Part shown: positions 8,955 through 17,636 of the stretch, in pieces
How the letters are laid out: every line of letters begins with the position of its first letter
Position numbering within the stretch: position 1 is the first letter of the stretch
Source: Chitinophagaceae bacterium
GTDB taxonomy: Bacteria; Bacteroidota; Bacteroidia; Chitinophagales; Chitinophagaceae
Direction: 5' to 3'
Assembly: GCA_024508725.1 (NCBI GenBank)
Contig: JANINS010000003.1
Coordinates: 310,001-374,000, forward strand
DNA: 64,000 nt
Notes under the pieces: model-generated
Told to the model about the DNA's origin: nothing
Databases searched by the model: none
What the model saw: the letters and a program-made list of their open reading frames with translations, nothing else
Program-made: the position numbers and the translations under genes

Positions 8955-9361
8955 ATCAATTCAACTTCATAGCTGATGTCACAATGCTTCTTCAACATGG
9001 CAGAGATACCGCAATAAGTTTCGTGAGACAAATGAATGGCTCTTTCGAACTTATCCAGGTTCTCAGGAGAGACATCGCTTTTATATTTCATTCTTATATC
9101 AACAAATACTTTCGGATCCGTATCTGTTTGCTCAGCTTCTGTTTCTATCTCCAGCTTTGTGAAATCAACACGCATCTTCCTCAAAATTCCTACCACATCA
9201 ATACCACTACATGCTGCTAAAGAACCCAACAACATTTTCTTCGGACTCATGCCACTGTCTAAACTTCCACCGGCTATAGTAGTATCTGCTCTAACTACAT
9301 GTCCATTGTCTGAAGTAATATCAAATGCAAGTTTGTCCACCCAGGTAACAGTCGTTTTCAT
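8951..9361 (-). CDS. OsmC/Ohr-family peroxide-reducing protein
   Basis: 136 aa, normal OsmC size. The two redox cysteines are in place: Cys51 in SLAACSGIDV and Cys117 in ETYCGIS. The SP-K-MLLGS helix before the first Cys is typical. OsmC proteins reduce organic hydroperoxides through a Cys pair. It is first gene of an osmC-dsbA-efflux operon. A TAACTTTG box (9387-9394) gives a leader of about 20 bases, and this box lies in the loop of the upstream gene's terminator. Confidence 0.92.
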   Translation of the reverse strand: MKTTVTWVDKLAFDITSDNGHVVRADTTIAGGSLDSGMSPKKMLLGSLAACSGIDVVGILRKMRVDFTKLEIETEAEQTDTDPKVFVDIRMKYKSDVSPENLDKFERAIHLSHETYCGISAMLKKHCDISYEVELI

Positions 9362-9381
9362 ACAAATAATTTAAAAAATAA

Positions 9382-9409
9382 CGGCACAAAGTTATTGAAC
9401 CCTGTGCCG
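9382..9409 (-). terminator. Terminator of the superoxide dismutase gene with embedded promoter
   Basis: On the minus strand CGGCACA (9409-9403) pairs with TGTGCCG (9388-9382), followed by TTATTTTTTAAATT. The 14-base loop contains most of the TAACTTTG -7 box of the next gene (9387-9394). Confidence 0.7.
9387..9394 (-). promoter_or_regulatory. -7 box for the osmC operon
   Basis: TAACTTTG matches TAnnTTTG exactly, 25 bases before the ATG. No clear TTTG is seen at -33. Confidence 0.5.
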
Positions 9410-9431
9410 CTACTTATGATGAAGGTCATTA

Positions 9432-10172
9432 TTAGCCAATAGCACTTCTATAACGCTTTTCTATCTGGTCCCAATCCAATACATTCCACCATGCATTGAT
9501 GTAGTCCGGACGTTTGTTCTGATACTTGAGATAATATGCATGTTCCCAAACATCAAGTCCCATTAACGGAAATCCTTTTATTTCTGCAACATCCATCAAT
9601 GGATTATCCTGGTTGGGTGTTGAGCTTACTACAAGTTTTCTATCGTTGGTCATCACCAGCCAGGCCCAGCCACTGCCAAAACGATTCTTTGCAGCATCAT
9701 TGAACTGTGTTTTGAAAGCTTCCATTGAACCGAAATCTTTCACAATAGCATCATTCAATTTACCAGCAGTTTTGTGATCAGCTTTTGGCGACATGATCTC
9801 CCAGAACATTTCATGATTATAATGTCCACCGGCATTATTTCTCATTTTCACTGAGTATTTGCTGATGTTCTTCAATACATCTTCCAGCTTTGTTTTGTTT
9901 GTATCAACTTTTTCAGCAGCGGCTGCTTCCGCTAAATTTTTAGCGTACGTAGCAGCATGTTTGGTGTAATGTATTTCCATCGTCATTGCATCGATGTTCG
10001 GTTCCAACGCTGCAAACTCATAAGGCAAAGGACGTTGTAAAAACCCGATATTGAAACGAGATCTGTCTTCTGCTGCAAAAGCAGGAAGAATGGTTTGTGC
10101 TAAACCTAAGGCAATACCAGCTTTTCCGGCAGTCTTAATAAATTCTCTGCGGCCATTGTTTGTGTTTTCCAT
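9432..10172 (-). CDS. Fe/Mn superoxide dismutase with Tat signal
   Basis: 246 aa. The N terminus NNGRREFIKTAGKAG is a twin-arginine motif followed by a hydrophobic stretch ending AFA, so the enzyme is exported folded. The mature part keeps the Fe/Mn-SOD ligands: MEIHYTKHAATY (first His), GGHYNHEMFW, and LDVWEHAYYLKY (Asp and His). It converts superoxide to H2O2 outside the cytoplasm. Metal preference cannot be decided by eye. It starts 12 bases after the LptF/G-type permease gene and is probably cotranscribed with it; the terminator is 9382-9409. Confidence 0.92.
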   Translation of the reverse strand: MENTNNGRREFIKTAGKAGIALGLAQTILPAFAAEDRSRFNIGFLQRPLPYEFAALEPNIDAMTMEIHYTKHAATYAKNLAEAAAAEKVDTNKTKLEDVLKNISKYSVKMRNNAGGHYNHEMFWEIMSPKADHKTAGKLNDAIVKDFGSMEAFKTQFNDAAKNRFGSGWAWLVMTNDRKLVVSSTPNQDNPLMDVAEIKGFPLMGLDVWEHAYYLKYQNKRPDYINAWWNVLDWDQIEKRYRSAIG

Positions 10173-10184
10173 AAAAGAAATGAT

Positions 10185-11627
10185 TTAAGATGGGCGTTTT
10201 GCCAGTTTAAAATTAGCCAAAAACCTTTTGAACACTCTGAAAGAACGGTAGTAAAATTCTTTATTGAATAATTGAGAATCTCTCATCGCTTTATAGGTAA
10301 GAAATGCCCCAATTGGTATCAAGATCATGGTTGATAACCACATTCCGGTAAAAGCACTCGTTACATCTTCTTTCACGAACTTCTCACCAAAAGTGTTGAA
10401 CAAGTGGAAAATGATAAAGAAGATCACAGCAAACACCAATGGTGTTCCTAATCCTCCTTTGCGTATGATAGAACCAAGTGGTGCACCTATCATGAATAAT
10501 AAGATGCAGGCAAATGCAAGTGTGAATTTTCTGTGCCACTCGATCTGGTGTTCACGAATGGTTCTTAGTCTTGCTTCTTCTTCTTTTTGAAGCATATCGA
10601 TCAAACCATTTACAGAGTTGAGTTGAGAAAAAGCCCGTTCAGCAACGATCGCTTTGTATTGTTCCGGAATAAGTTCTTTGAACGAATTTGCTTTTACCTG
10701 GGCCTTTGGAATCTTGGGTTGAGTAGAATCAGCATAACCGGCAAAACGAAAATGTGTACTCAATTCCCTATTGTTTCTTTCTAAAAAAAGCTGATCGGTT
10801 TGAACAAGAGAATCTATTCTTTTATTCAACTGCATTACTGTAAGCATCCGGCTGTTATCTGCAAACAAACTATCGGGTGTTCTGCCGAATTGAAAATCTT
10901 TCAGGTCAAATACTTTTTTGTATTGCTTAAATCCGAGACGAATAAACTCAGTACTTGTTGTACCACGGTTTCCTTTCTCTTCATAACGGGAGCCGTTACG
11001 TAAAATGAATTCGAGATAACGTTTGTCTGGCGTTACTCTCATGATACCACTTTCAGCGATCATTAACTGATCCTGCAGGTTAAAGCTTTTCTCGTAGATA
11101 GCTATGTTGCGAATGGTGCTATCGTCTTTCTCTTTCTTGCCAATCCTGATCACATAACCTTCCATCTTGTTATAGAACACACCTTCTTTAATATCAAGAG
11201 CAGGTTTGCTTCTTACAAGATCCCATTTCAAACTTTCCAGTTTTAGCGTAGCAACGGGAATGATATTATTACCAAAGAGAAAAGATATTCCGGCAATGAT
11301 GGTAGCAACCACCAATAATGGTCTCATGAAACGCATTAAAGAAATACCGGAAGATTTGATGGCAACAAGTTCAAAACTTTCGCCCAGGTTTCCGAAAGTC
11401 ATTATTGATGAAAGCAGCAAAGCAAGTGGTAAAGCCAGAGGAACAACAGTTGCTGCAACAAAACCGATCAATTGGAGAATTGTGAGTGTATCCAATCCTT
11501 TTCCTACCAAATCATCGATCCATAGCCAGAAGAATTGCATCACCAGCACAAAAAGAGATATAAGGAATGTAGCCAGGAATGGTCCTATAAAAGCACGGAT
11601 AATGAGTTTGTCAAGTTTTTTGATCAC
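10185..11627 (-). CDS. LptF/LptG-family lipopolysaccharide export permease
   Basis: About 480 aa from the GTG at 11625-11627 (VIKKLDKLIIRAFIGPF), which matches usual LptG-type N termini. An ATG at 11660 adds 11 atypical residues and overlaps a divergent gene, so I prefer the GTG. Three N-terminal and three C-terminal membrane helices flank a large periplasmic beta-jellyroll, the YjgP/YjgQ architecture (FGNLGESFELVAIKSSGISLMRFMRPL is the conserved coupling region). The protein pulls LPS from the inner membrane together with LptB2. The next gene is the exported superoxide dismutase. LptF versus LptG cannot be separated by eye. Confidence 0.9.
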   Translation of the reverse strand: MIKKLDKLIIRAFIGPFLATFLISLFVLVMQFFWLWIDDLVGKGLDTLTILQLIGFVAATVVPLALPLALLLSSIMTFGNLGESFELVAIKSSGISLMRFMRPLLVVATIIAGISFLFGNNIIPVATLKLESLKWDLVRSKPALDIKEGVFYNKMEGYVIRIGKKEKDDSTIRNIAIYEKSFNLQDQLMIAESGIMRVTPDKRYLEFILRNGSRYEEKGNRGTTSTEFIRLGFKQYKKVFDLKDFQFGRTPDSLFADNSRMLTVMQLNKRIDSLVQTDQLFLERNNRELSTHFRFAGYADSTQPKIPKAQVKANSFKELIPEQYKAIVAERAFSQLNSVNGLIDMLQKEEEARLRTIREHQIEWHRKFTLAFACILLFMIGAPLGSIIRKGGLGTPLVFAVIFFIIFHLFNTFGEKFVKEDVTSAFTGMWLSTMILIPIGAFLTYKAMRDSQLFNKEFYYRSFRVFKRFLANFKLAKRPS

Positions 11628-11653
11628 TTTGCAGCTACACTGAATGATGATGA

Positions 11654-12228
11654 ATGGCAAATGTAAAACTTTCGAAAGACGAATTGGAGTTGGTAACCAA
11701 TGCTGAACTCATTTTAACAAAGAACCGCATCATACAAAAAGTGTATGAGCTTTTTGGAGAGTTGAGTATAGCTTACAGGGAACTGAGTAAGGACCTTGAC
11801 GAGGACTTGCTTCACATTCCTCCTAAAATATCGAAAGGTGAAAATTATCTTGGATTACCCTGGGTTATGCTGGACTATCCAAGAAATTTTCACGTGATGA
11901 TGTATTTGCTATCCGAAGTTTTTTCTGGTGGGGAAAGCATTTTAGTATTACGCTTCAATTGCAGGGAAAACACCAGCAACAGTTTGCATCATCTCTTCAG
12001 CAGCATATTAGTAAAGGCTGGTGGATCGGTATTGGTTCAGATGCCTGGCAGCATCATTTTGAAACGGATAACTATCGTTTATTTAATGAGGCAGATAACT
12101 TATCAGCGTTTCCATACATCAAACTGGCAAAAAAAATCCCACTGCATGAGTGGGATAATGTTTTTGATTTCTTTACCAGCAATTTTGCTGAGCTGATGAA
12201 TATCTTAAGCACCAAGGCGATGAAATAA
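11654..12228 (+). pseudogene. Conserved hypothetical protein interrupted by a -1 frameshift
   Basis: Frame 2 starts at ATG 11654 (MANVKLSKDELELVTNAEL) and is coding-like to DYPRNF at 11890. Thereafter the coding signal moves to frame 1 (SRDDVFAIRSFFWWGKHFSITLQLQGK) and ends LSTKAMK at 12228. Joining them gives one ~190-aa protein. The switch point AGA-AAT-TTT (11882-11890) contains A_AAT_TTT, a classical -1 slippery heptamer, but a lost T in the T run explains it equally well. The function is unknown. It is divergent from the LPS permease, and its 3' end overlaps the convergent START-like gene by 24 bases. Confidence 0.7.
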
Positions 12229-12588
12229 ATCTTTGATCTGGTATTCCCAAAGTTGCGATTGATCTTTGATCTCTCCCTTTTCAGCGAAATCCTTGATCAC
12301 GAGGATCGTTTGATTGGTGATCTCAGTTTTTTCTATTCTGAATTCGAAATATTCTTCTTTTCCACTGTGCAACCAGTGAAAACGGATGAATTTGTCTTCT
12401 TCTTTCTCAACCACTTCTGCTTTATCGGGAGTTCCACCCTGCCAACTGAAGCTGTATACATTCTCCCATTCGTCCACTTTATCTGCAAACCACTCCTGCA
12501 AACCTGCCGGTGTAGCTAAAAACTCATACAATATATTTGGTGAACATCGAACGGGATACTCTAGCGTAAACAATTGCTTCTTACTCAT
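12205..12588 (-). CDS. START-like (SRPBCC) domain protein
   Basis: About 127 aa from the ATG at 12588 (MSKKQLFTLEYPVRCSPNILYEFL). An upstream ATG at 12597 would add three residues. The sequence has the START/AHSA1 helix-grip pattern: a first strand, the PAGLQEWFADKVD helix, and the strands FRIEKTEITNQTILVIKDF. The family binds hydrophobic ligands or acts as a co-chaperone; no substrate can be named. It is convergent with, and overlaps, the frameshifted gene 11654-12228. It is distinct from the SRPBCC protein at 18324. Confidence 0.82.
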   Translation of the reverse strand: MSKKQLFTLEYPVRCSPNILYEFLATPAGLQEWFADKVDEWENVYSFSWQGGTPDKAEVVEKEEDKFIRFHWLHSGKEEYFEFRIEKTEITNQTILVIKDFAEKGEIKDQSQLWEYQIKDLFHRLGA

Positions 12589-12855
12589 TACTTTCACTTT
12601 ACTCCTTTGTTTGAGGGCTGCAATAATAGTAAATACTCTAGGTCTTCAAAATTTTTTTTACATTATCTGTTCATGTACAGGATTTTGTCCAAACTAACCA
12701 AAGATTGAATGTTGCAACATCTTGTTTAGCAGGTCTTTTGGCAGAAAATAAAATTTTGGTATCCCGTTATTGAATTGTTAAATTGTGTAGCAGACGTGAT
12801 GTAGAAATGATACCAATCCAGCTTACCACAACCCCTAATATTTTCCTACATGAGC

Positions 12856-13722
12856 ATGCGTCAACTAAAGATCACGAAATCGATCACTAATCGTGAGTCT
12901 CCCAGCCTGGAAAAATATCTCCAGGAAATTGCCAGAGTAAATATGATCAGTGTTGAAGAAGAAGCCAGCCTCGCAATGCGAATAAAAAGCGGAGATCAGC
13001 TGGCCCTTGATAAATTAGTAAGATCCAATCTGCGATTTGTAGTATCGGTTGCCAAACAATACCAGAACCAGGGGCTTTCTCTCCCTGATCTTATTAATGA
13101 AGGTAATCTTGGATTGATAAAGGCAGCTTTACGTTTCGATGAGACACGAGGTTTCAAATTCATTTCTTATGCTGTATGGTGGATAAGGCAGAGCATTTTG
13201 CAAGCTTTGGCAGAACAGGCTAGAATTGTACGATTACCATTGAATAAAGTAGGCCTTACTAACCGGATCAATAAAGTTTGCCAGCAATTGGAACAGGAAT
13301 TTGAGAGAGAACCAACGCCTGAAGAAGTTGCTGCAGTGCTTGATATCAGTCTTGATGAAATTGCTGCAACAATGAACAGTACTACCAGGCATATCAGTAT
13401 GGATTCGCCTGTTGTAGATGGAGAAGACGGCACTTTATTAGACACTTTTGTAAATCCGAATGCAGAGCAAACAGATCGGGAACTGGAACATTATCAGTCT
13501 TTAAAAACTGAAATAGAACGTTCATTAAAAGCACTTACCGACAGGCAAAAAGCAGTGATCTGCTATTTCTTTGGAATAGGTATGGATCAACCGCTAAGCC
13601 TGGAAGACATTGGAGAGAAATTTCATCTTACCAGAGAAAGAGTGCGGCAAATAAAAGATAAAGCGATCAGTAAACTCAAGAATGCTTCAAGATGTAAATC
13701 GTTGAAGGTTTATTTAGGGTGA
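12856..13722 (+). CDS. rpoD: RNA polymerase sigma-70 factor, RpoD/SigA type
   Basis: 288 aa (ATG at 12850 would add two). The short form without a large region 1.1 is normal for the Bacteroidota primary sigma. Region 1.2 is [14 protein letters not shown]; region 2 is [36 protein letters not shown] and [19 protein letters not shown]; region 3 follows [11 protein letters not shown]; region 4.2 has [18 protein letters not shown]. Region 4 diverges ([19 protein letters not shown]), so a second RpoD-like paralogue of this genome cannot be ruled out. The stop abuts that of the convergent membrane-protein gene, with no terminator between. Confidence 0.88.
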   Translation: MRQLKITKSITNRESPSLEKYLQEIARVNMISVEEEASLAMRIKSGDQLALDKLVRSNLRFVVSVAKQYQNQGLSLPDLINEGNLGLIKAALRFDETRGFKFISYAVWWIRQSILQALAEQARIVRLPLNKVGLTNRINKVCQQLEQEFEREPTPEEVAAVLDISLDEIAATMNSTTRHISMDSPVVDGEDGTLLDTFVNPNAEQTDRELEHYQSLKTEIERSLKALTDRQKAVICYFFGIGMDQPLSLEDIGEKFHLTRERVRQIKDKAISKLKNASRCKSLKVYLG

Positions 13723-15465
13723 TCACCACTCACGAACAAAAATGTAAGGATAAAGCTTCTTAACGTCGTTTCTTACATTTCTAAACCCATCAGTGATTTT
13801 TGTGCCACGCAATTCTATCTTTCCATAAGGCCACATCATGCATGGCTGATCATATATGTGAATGCAATCATGTTCAGCATCTCCAAAAAAGAGTTTCACA
13901 CCATGACCAAGATCCTCGGTTTTAGCAGTACTCATATCGTAAGTTGATGTATAACGCTTATCCTTCAATGGCTTTAACCAAAGCATTTCTAAGCCTTGTG
14001 TGTTAAATCTCGGGTGTAAGATAGTTGCCCGTAAAGAATAATTAATAAAACTGAGGCATATTAGTGTACCTGCGATATAGCGAAAACGTAACTGTGGCAA
14101 ACGATAATCTTGTGTCAGGTTAATCAATGGAATACAAAAAGACATTAACAGATATCCCATCCCAAATCTGAATTCAGGGGTCCGAAAAAACCAAATTAAC
14201 TCTCCGGTAAACGCACAAAACCATAAAATAAACATTGCCCGGTTAGTCCGCTTCTTCCGCCAAATAATAAACCAGGTAAAAAAAGAACTGAGCGATAACA
14301 GAAAAACAGATAAATCTATCCATCGTCCCGAAGCAGTATGCTTCTCAAGCCAAATGGGAAACCATTGATGAAATTGATCTAAGGCAAAAACGCTTCTGTT
14401 ATAACCATAACTTCCAGCTGTGCCTAGTGCATAATCTATTATTGCAATATCTTTGGGTACTTTCCAATCAACATTTACTAAATCAATCATGTAAAAGGGA
14501 TACACAAAAAAACCACTAAGGATTATATTTCTAGCAAGCCATGGCAATAGAATGATAGCAACGCACAATGAAAGCTTCCAATAAACAGAGAATTTTTGTC
14601 TTGGAATAAAATACAACATCCATACAGCAGGTACAAGTAAAATAGGAATGGATGTAAGCTTGGCAGTAATACCAAAAAAAGAGATCAATAGCGGCAAAAC
14701 AAAAAATCGAATATTTCTATGCTGCTTTTTCTGAATAATATCGAGCATACGAAAAAACACGACTGCTATCGATATCGTTACCAATGGTTCTGAAGCCGGC
14801 GAAGGAATATTTGCCAACAATGGACGTAATAAGAGAATACCAACAATAAGATAAACAGCACTACTCCAATTATCTTTTCGCCTTAGAATATTTTGCAACA
14901 GCCACGTATAAAAAAACATCACTAAAACTCCGTTTAATGGATACAGTGATTGACCTGCTACGTGGCTAAAAGAATAAGGTGCTGAGAGAATAAAGTTTGC
15001 AGGATTAAAAGCCAGTCTTCCATGAACATTTCCCAAGCCCGGGATTACTTTATAATTCTCATACCAGTAAACAGCATGATAATGGTAGTCGGCACTATCA
15101 TGATTATATGGTGGAGCAAGGAAGTGCAGACTGATCAATAAAAACAGGCTTCCGGCGATATAAATATTTTTTCCAAAATTCAACACCAGCCAACCCTTGA
15201 TCCTTACGATCGTAAGCTCTTTCTTTTTGGCCTGCCAAATAATGCTTATGAGCAATAACGGAATGAGGGTTAAATAATTAACTGCTATAATTTGCGATAA
15301 AAGACTAAAATATGCAGATGAAAAAATCAATCCAAGCAAAAAAACCTCCAGTATGGAGGCCTGAATTTCTAATTTCAACCACTTACAAAGTAAAAACCTC
15401 GAGATGCTTCCTAAAGAAAAAGTAATGAATACCAGCAATAGCGAATCCAGTAAAAGCAGCAGCAT
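13723..15465 (-). CDS. Polytopic membrane protein, LIC_10190/glycosyltransferase-like
   Basis: 580 aa with about 11-13 hydrophobic helices. A loop near residues 120-160 reads YNHDSADYHYHAVYW and GLGNVHGRLAFNPA, acidic and His-rich like the first periplasmic loop of GT-C glycosyltransferases. The combination DS-YH plus GLGN-HGR resembles the LIC_10190 family of membrane proteins. A role in transferring sugars from lipid carriers is inferred. The C terminus is soluble. The gene is alone on its strand between rpoD and ffh. Confidence 0.65.
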   Translation of the reverse strand: MLLLLLDSLLLVFITFSLGSISRFLLCKWLKLEIQASILEVFLLGLIFSSAYFSLLSQIIAVNYLTLIPLLLISIIWQAKKKELTIVRIKGWLVLNFGKNIYIAGSLFLLISLHFLAPPYNHDSADYHYHAVYWYENYKVIPGLGNVHGRLAFNPANFILSAPYSFSHVAGQSLYPLNGVLVMFFYTWLLQNILRRKDNWSSAVYLIVGILLLRPLLANIPSPASEPLVTISIAVVFFRMLDIIQKKQHRNIRFFVLPLLISFFGITAKLTSIPILLVPAVWMLYFIPRQKFSVYWKLSLCVAIILLPWLARNIILSGFFVYPFYMIDLVNVDWKVPKDIAIIDYALGTAGSYGYNRSVFALDQFHQWFPIWLEKHTASGRWIDLSVFLLSLSSFFTWFIIWRKKRTNRAMFILWFCAFTGELIWFFRTPEFRFGMGYLLMSFCIPLINLTQDYRLPQLRFRYIAGTLICLSFINYSLRATILHPRFNTQGLEMLWLKPLKDKRYTSTYDMSTAKTEDLGHGVKLFFGDAEHDCIHIYDQPCMMWPYGKIELRGTKITDGFRNVRNDVKKLYPYIFVREW

Positions 15466-15485
15466 TTAACAGGGGTTTGATGGTT

Positions 15486-15513
15486 TTTGCTCTAAGCTAA
15501 GTGTGTATATTTG
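15486..15513 (+). promoter_or_regulatory. Candidate promoter of ffh
   Basis: TTTG at 15486-15489, 16-base spacer, TATATTTG at 15506-15513, which fits TAnnTTTG exactly. The ATG of ffh follows at 15550. Confidence 0.55.
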
Positions 15514-15549
15514 CCGCCCAATTTAGGTGAATTCACTAAAAGTGAGAAT

Positions 15550-16875
15550 ATGTTCCAGAGTTTATCCGAAAGGTTAGAAGGTGCCTTCAAGAATTTAAAA
15601 GGCGAAGCAAGGATCAATGAATTAAATATTGCCAATACGGTAAAAGATATACGCCGTGCATTGGTTGATGCCGATGTAAATTATAAAATAGCTAAGGAAT
15701 TCACTGATAAAGTGAAGGACAAAGCAACCGGTGAAAAGGTACTCAACTCAATTAGCCCAGGCCAGCTGATGGTGAAGATCGTTCAGGATGAACTTACCGA
15801 ACTGATGGGTGGCACCGAGGCTGAGTTTAACATAACCGGAACTCCAGCTGTAATATTGATTGCTGGTTTGCAAGGTTCTGGTAAAACTACTTTCAGTGGT
15901 AAGCTTGCCAATTTTCTTAAAACTAAAAAAGGCAAATCTCCTTTATTGGTTGCAGCAGATATTTATCGTCCGGCAGCGATCGATCAGTTAACTGTTTTAG
16001 GTGGACAGATTGGAGTGGATGTGTACAGTGAAAGAGAGAACAAAAATGCTGTTGAGATCGCTCAGAATGCGATCAAAGAAGCCAAAGCAAAGAACAAGAA
16101 TGTTGTTATCATAGATACTGCAGGTCGTTTGGCAATTGATGAAGCCATGATGACCGAAGTTGCCAATGTAAAAGCTGCAGTTAGTCCCAACGAAATACTA
16201 TTCGTGGTGGATTCAATGACAGGTCAGGATGCAGTTAATACAGCCAAAGCCTTCAACGAAAGATTGGATTTTTCAGGAGTTGTATTAACAAAGCTGGATG
16301 GTGATACAAGAGGTGGTGCTGCACTTTCTATTAAATACACGGTAAATAAGCCGATCAAATTTACCAGTGCCGGTGAGAAGATGGAAACGCTGGATGTATT
16401 CTATCCGGATCGTATGGCGCAACGTATTTTGGGAATGGGTGATATTACTTCACTTGTTGAAAAAGCCCAGGAACAATATGATGAAGAGCAGGCGAAGAAA
16501 CTTGAAAAGAAGATCCGTAAAAACCAGTTCGACTTCCAGGACTTTTTAGATCAACTTCAGCAGATCAAAAAAATGGGTAACCTGAAAGACCTGATGGCAA
16601 TGATACCTGGTGTAGGTAAAGCCATTAAGGATATCGATATCAGCGACGATGCTTTTAAAGGTGTAGAAGCGATCATTAAATCGATGACACCTTTCGAGAG
16701 AAGCAATCCCGATGAGATCAATGGCAGCAGGAGATTAAGAATTGCAAAAGGTTGTGGAAAAGACATAGCGGATGTAAATGCTTTCATGAAACAATTCGAG
16801 CAGATGAGGCAAATGATGCAGTCGATGAACAAAATGCCAATGGGCAGAATGATGATGCCGGGCATGAGAAGATAA
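15550..16875 (+). CDS. ffh: Signal recognition particle GTPase Ffh
   Basis: 441 aa starting MFQSLSERLEGAFKNLKGEARINE. The frame opens 39 bases earlier, but this ATG gives the family N terminus. The N domain is ~1-90. The G domain has GLQGSGKTTFSGKLA (P loop), DIYRPAAIDQL, DTAGRLAIDE and LTKLDGDTRGGAAL. The C-terminal M domain is Met-rich, ending MMQSMNKMPMGRMMMPGMRR, and binds signal peptides and 4.5S RNA. Ffh targets membrane proteins to SecYEG through FtsY. In many bacteria ffh and rpsP-rimM-trmD are adjacent; here a small secreted-protein gene separates ffh from rpsP. Confidence 0.96.
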   Translation: MFQSLSERLEGAFKNLKGEARINELNIANTVKDIRRALVDADVNYKIAKEFTDKVKDKATGEKVLNSISPGQLMVKIVQDELTELMGGTEAEFNITGTPAVILIAGLQGSGKTTFSGKLANFLKTKKGKSPLLVAADIYRPAAIDQLTVLGGQIGVDVYSERENKNAVEIAQNAIKEAKAKNKNVVIIDTAGRLAIDEAMMTEVANVKAAVSPNEILFVVDSMTGQDAVNTAKAFNERLDFSGVVLTKLDGDTRGGAALSIKYTVNKPIKFTSAGEKMETLDVFYPDRMAQRILGMGDITSLVEKAQEQYDEEQAKKLEKKIRKNQFDFQDFLDQLQQIKKMGNLKDLMAMIPGVGKAIKDIDISDDAFKGVEAIIKSMTPFERSNPDEINGSRRLRIAKGCGKDIADVNAFMKQFEQMRQMMQSMNKMPMGRMMMPGMRR

Positions 16876-16890
16876 AACGATTTTAACCTT

Positions 16891-16917
16891 TTGGCTTTTA
16901 ATACCTGATTATCTTTA
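16891..16917 (+). promoter_or_regulatory. Candidate promoter of the Lys-rich secreted protein
   Basis: TTG at 16891-16893, 16-base spacer, TATCTTTA at 16910-16917 (7 of 8 matches to TAnnTTTG), 25 bases before the ATG. Confidence 0.4.
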
Positions 16918-16942
16918 GCAACCTCAAAAAAAAGAGACCACT

Positions 16943-17332
16943 ATGAAAAAAGTTTTATTCATCCTTTGTTCACTATTTGTTTTTGCAACAGTTACAAACG
17001 CACAAACTGCTGATGAGCAAAAAGCTCCTACGAAAGAAGAAAAGCAGAAAATGAAAGAAAAGCAGGAAGCTGATTATGCCGCTGCATTTAAAACTGCAGG
17101 TCTAACTGATGAGCAGATCAAACAAGTGAAAGCTGCCATGCAGGAAGCAAGTGAAAAAGGAAAAGAAATCAAGAAAGATGCTTCTTTAAGTGATGACGAG
17201 AAAAAATCGAAGCTGAAAGAGATCAGCGATGCAAAAAATGCAAAACTGAAAGAGATCATGGGCGACAAGTATAAAGCCTATGCTGCTGAAAGAAAGAAGC
17301 AGAAAGAAGCCGGAAACGCTAATGACAACTAA
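16943..17332 (+). CDS. Small exported Lys/Glu/Ala-rich helical protein
   Basis: 129 aa. A signal peptide (MKKVLFILCSLFVFATVTNA) is followed by a highly charged helical body. The segment GLTDEQIKQVKAAMQEASEKG and the later DASLSDDEKKSKLKEI resemble the LTxxQ-type helices of periplasmic Spy/CpxP proteins, though the match is only in style. The likely location is the periplasm. It has its own promoter-like box and a strong terminator at 17353-17381, so it is a single-gene unit between ffh and rpsP. The function is unknown; a periplasmic chaperone-like role is a guess. Confidence 0.75.
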   Translation: MKKVLFILCSLFVFATVTNAQTADEQKAPTKEEKQKMKEKQEADYAAAFKTAGLTDEQIKQVKAAMQEASEKGKEIKKDASLSDDEKKSKLKEISDAKNAKLKEIMGDKYKAYAAERKKQKEAGNANDN

Positions 17333-17352
17333 TTCTCTTGTTTAAATAGTTA

Positions 17353-17381
17353 AAAGCCATCAGCAATCTGGTGGCTTTTTT
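17353..17381 (+). terminator. Rho-independent terminator
   Basis: AAAGCCATCAG-CAAT-CTGGTGGCTTT followed by TTT; an 11-pair stem 20 bases after the Lys-rich protein gene. Confidence 0.9.
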
Positions 17382-17464
17382 ATTGGGTTGCCTAATTGAC
17401 TAATATTTGGCTCTCACCTGGTTATTAACCTCTTAGTGGTTTTCTGATGCCATAAAAAGCTGTT

Positions 17465-17483
17465 GTACAAGAGTGCGACGCAA
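17465..17483 (+). repeat. Dispersed 20-base intergenic repeat, subfamily A
   Basis: GTACAAGAGTGCGACGCAA, identical to the family consensus for 19 bases. Confidence 0.8.
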
Positions 17484-17554
17484 GGAACGATGCCCAATGC
17501 CGGGCAGTTCGTATCCCAAAAAGATTTAATTTAATTTTCTGTGACATTTATCAC

Positions 17555-17585
17555 TTGGAAGTATAGATGGTAACTGTTATTTTCG
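17555..17585 (+). promoter_or_regulatory. Candidate promoter of rpsP
   Basis: TTG at 17555-17557, 20-base spacer, TATTTTCG at 17578-17585 (7 of 8 matches to TAnnTTTG). The leader to ATG 17637 is about 45 bases. Confidence 0.45.
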
Positions 17586-17636
17586 CCCTCCTATTGTTAA
17601 CCAAATTTTCTAACCTGGCTTAAATTTCTATTTAAG

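Larger units (their letters stand above)
17333..17636. other. Intergenic region before rpsP
   Basis: 304 bases holding the terminator 17353-17381, one copy of the 20-base repeat (17465-17483) and the rpsP promoter candidate (17555-17585). No gene is seen. Confidence 0.6.
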
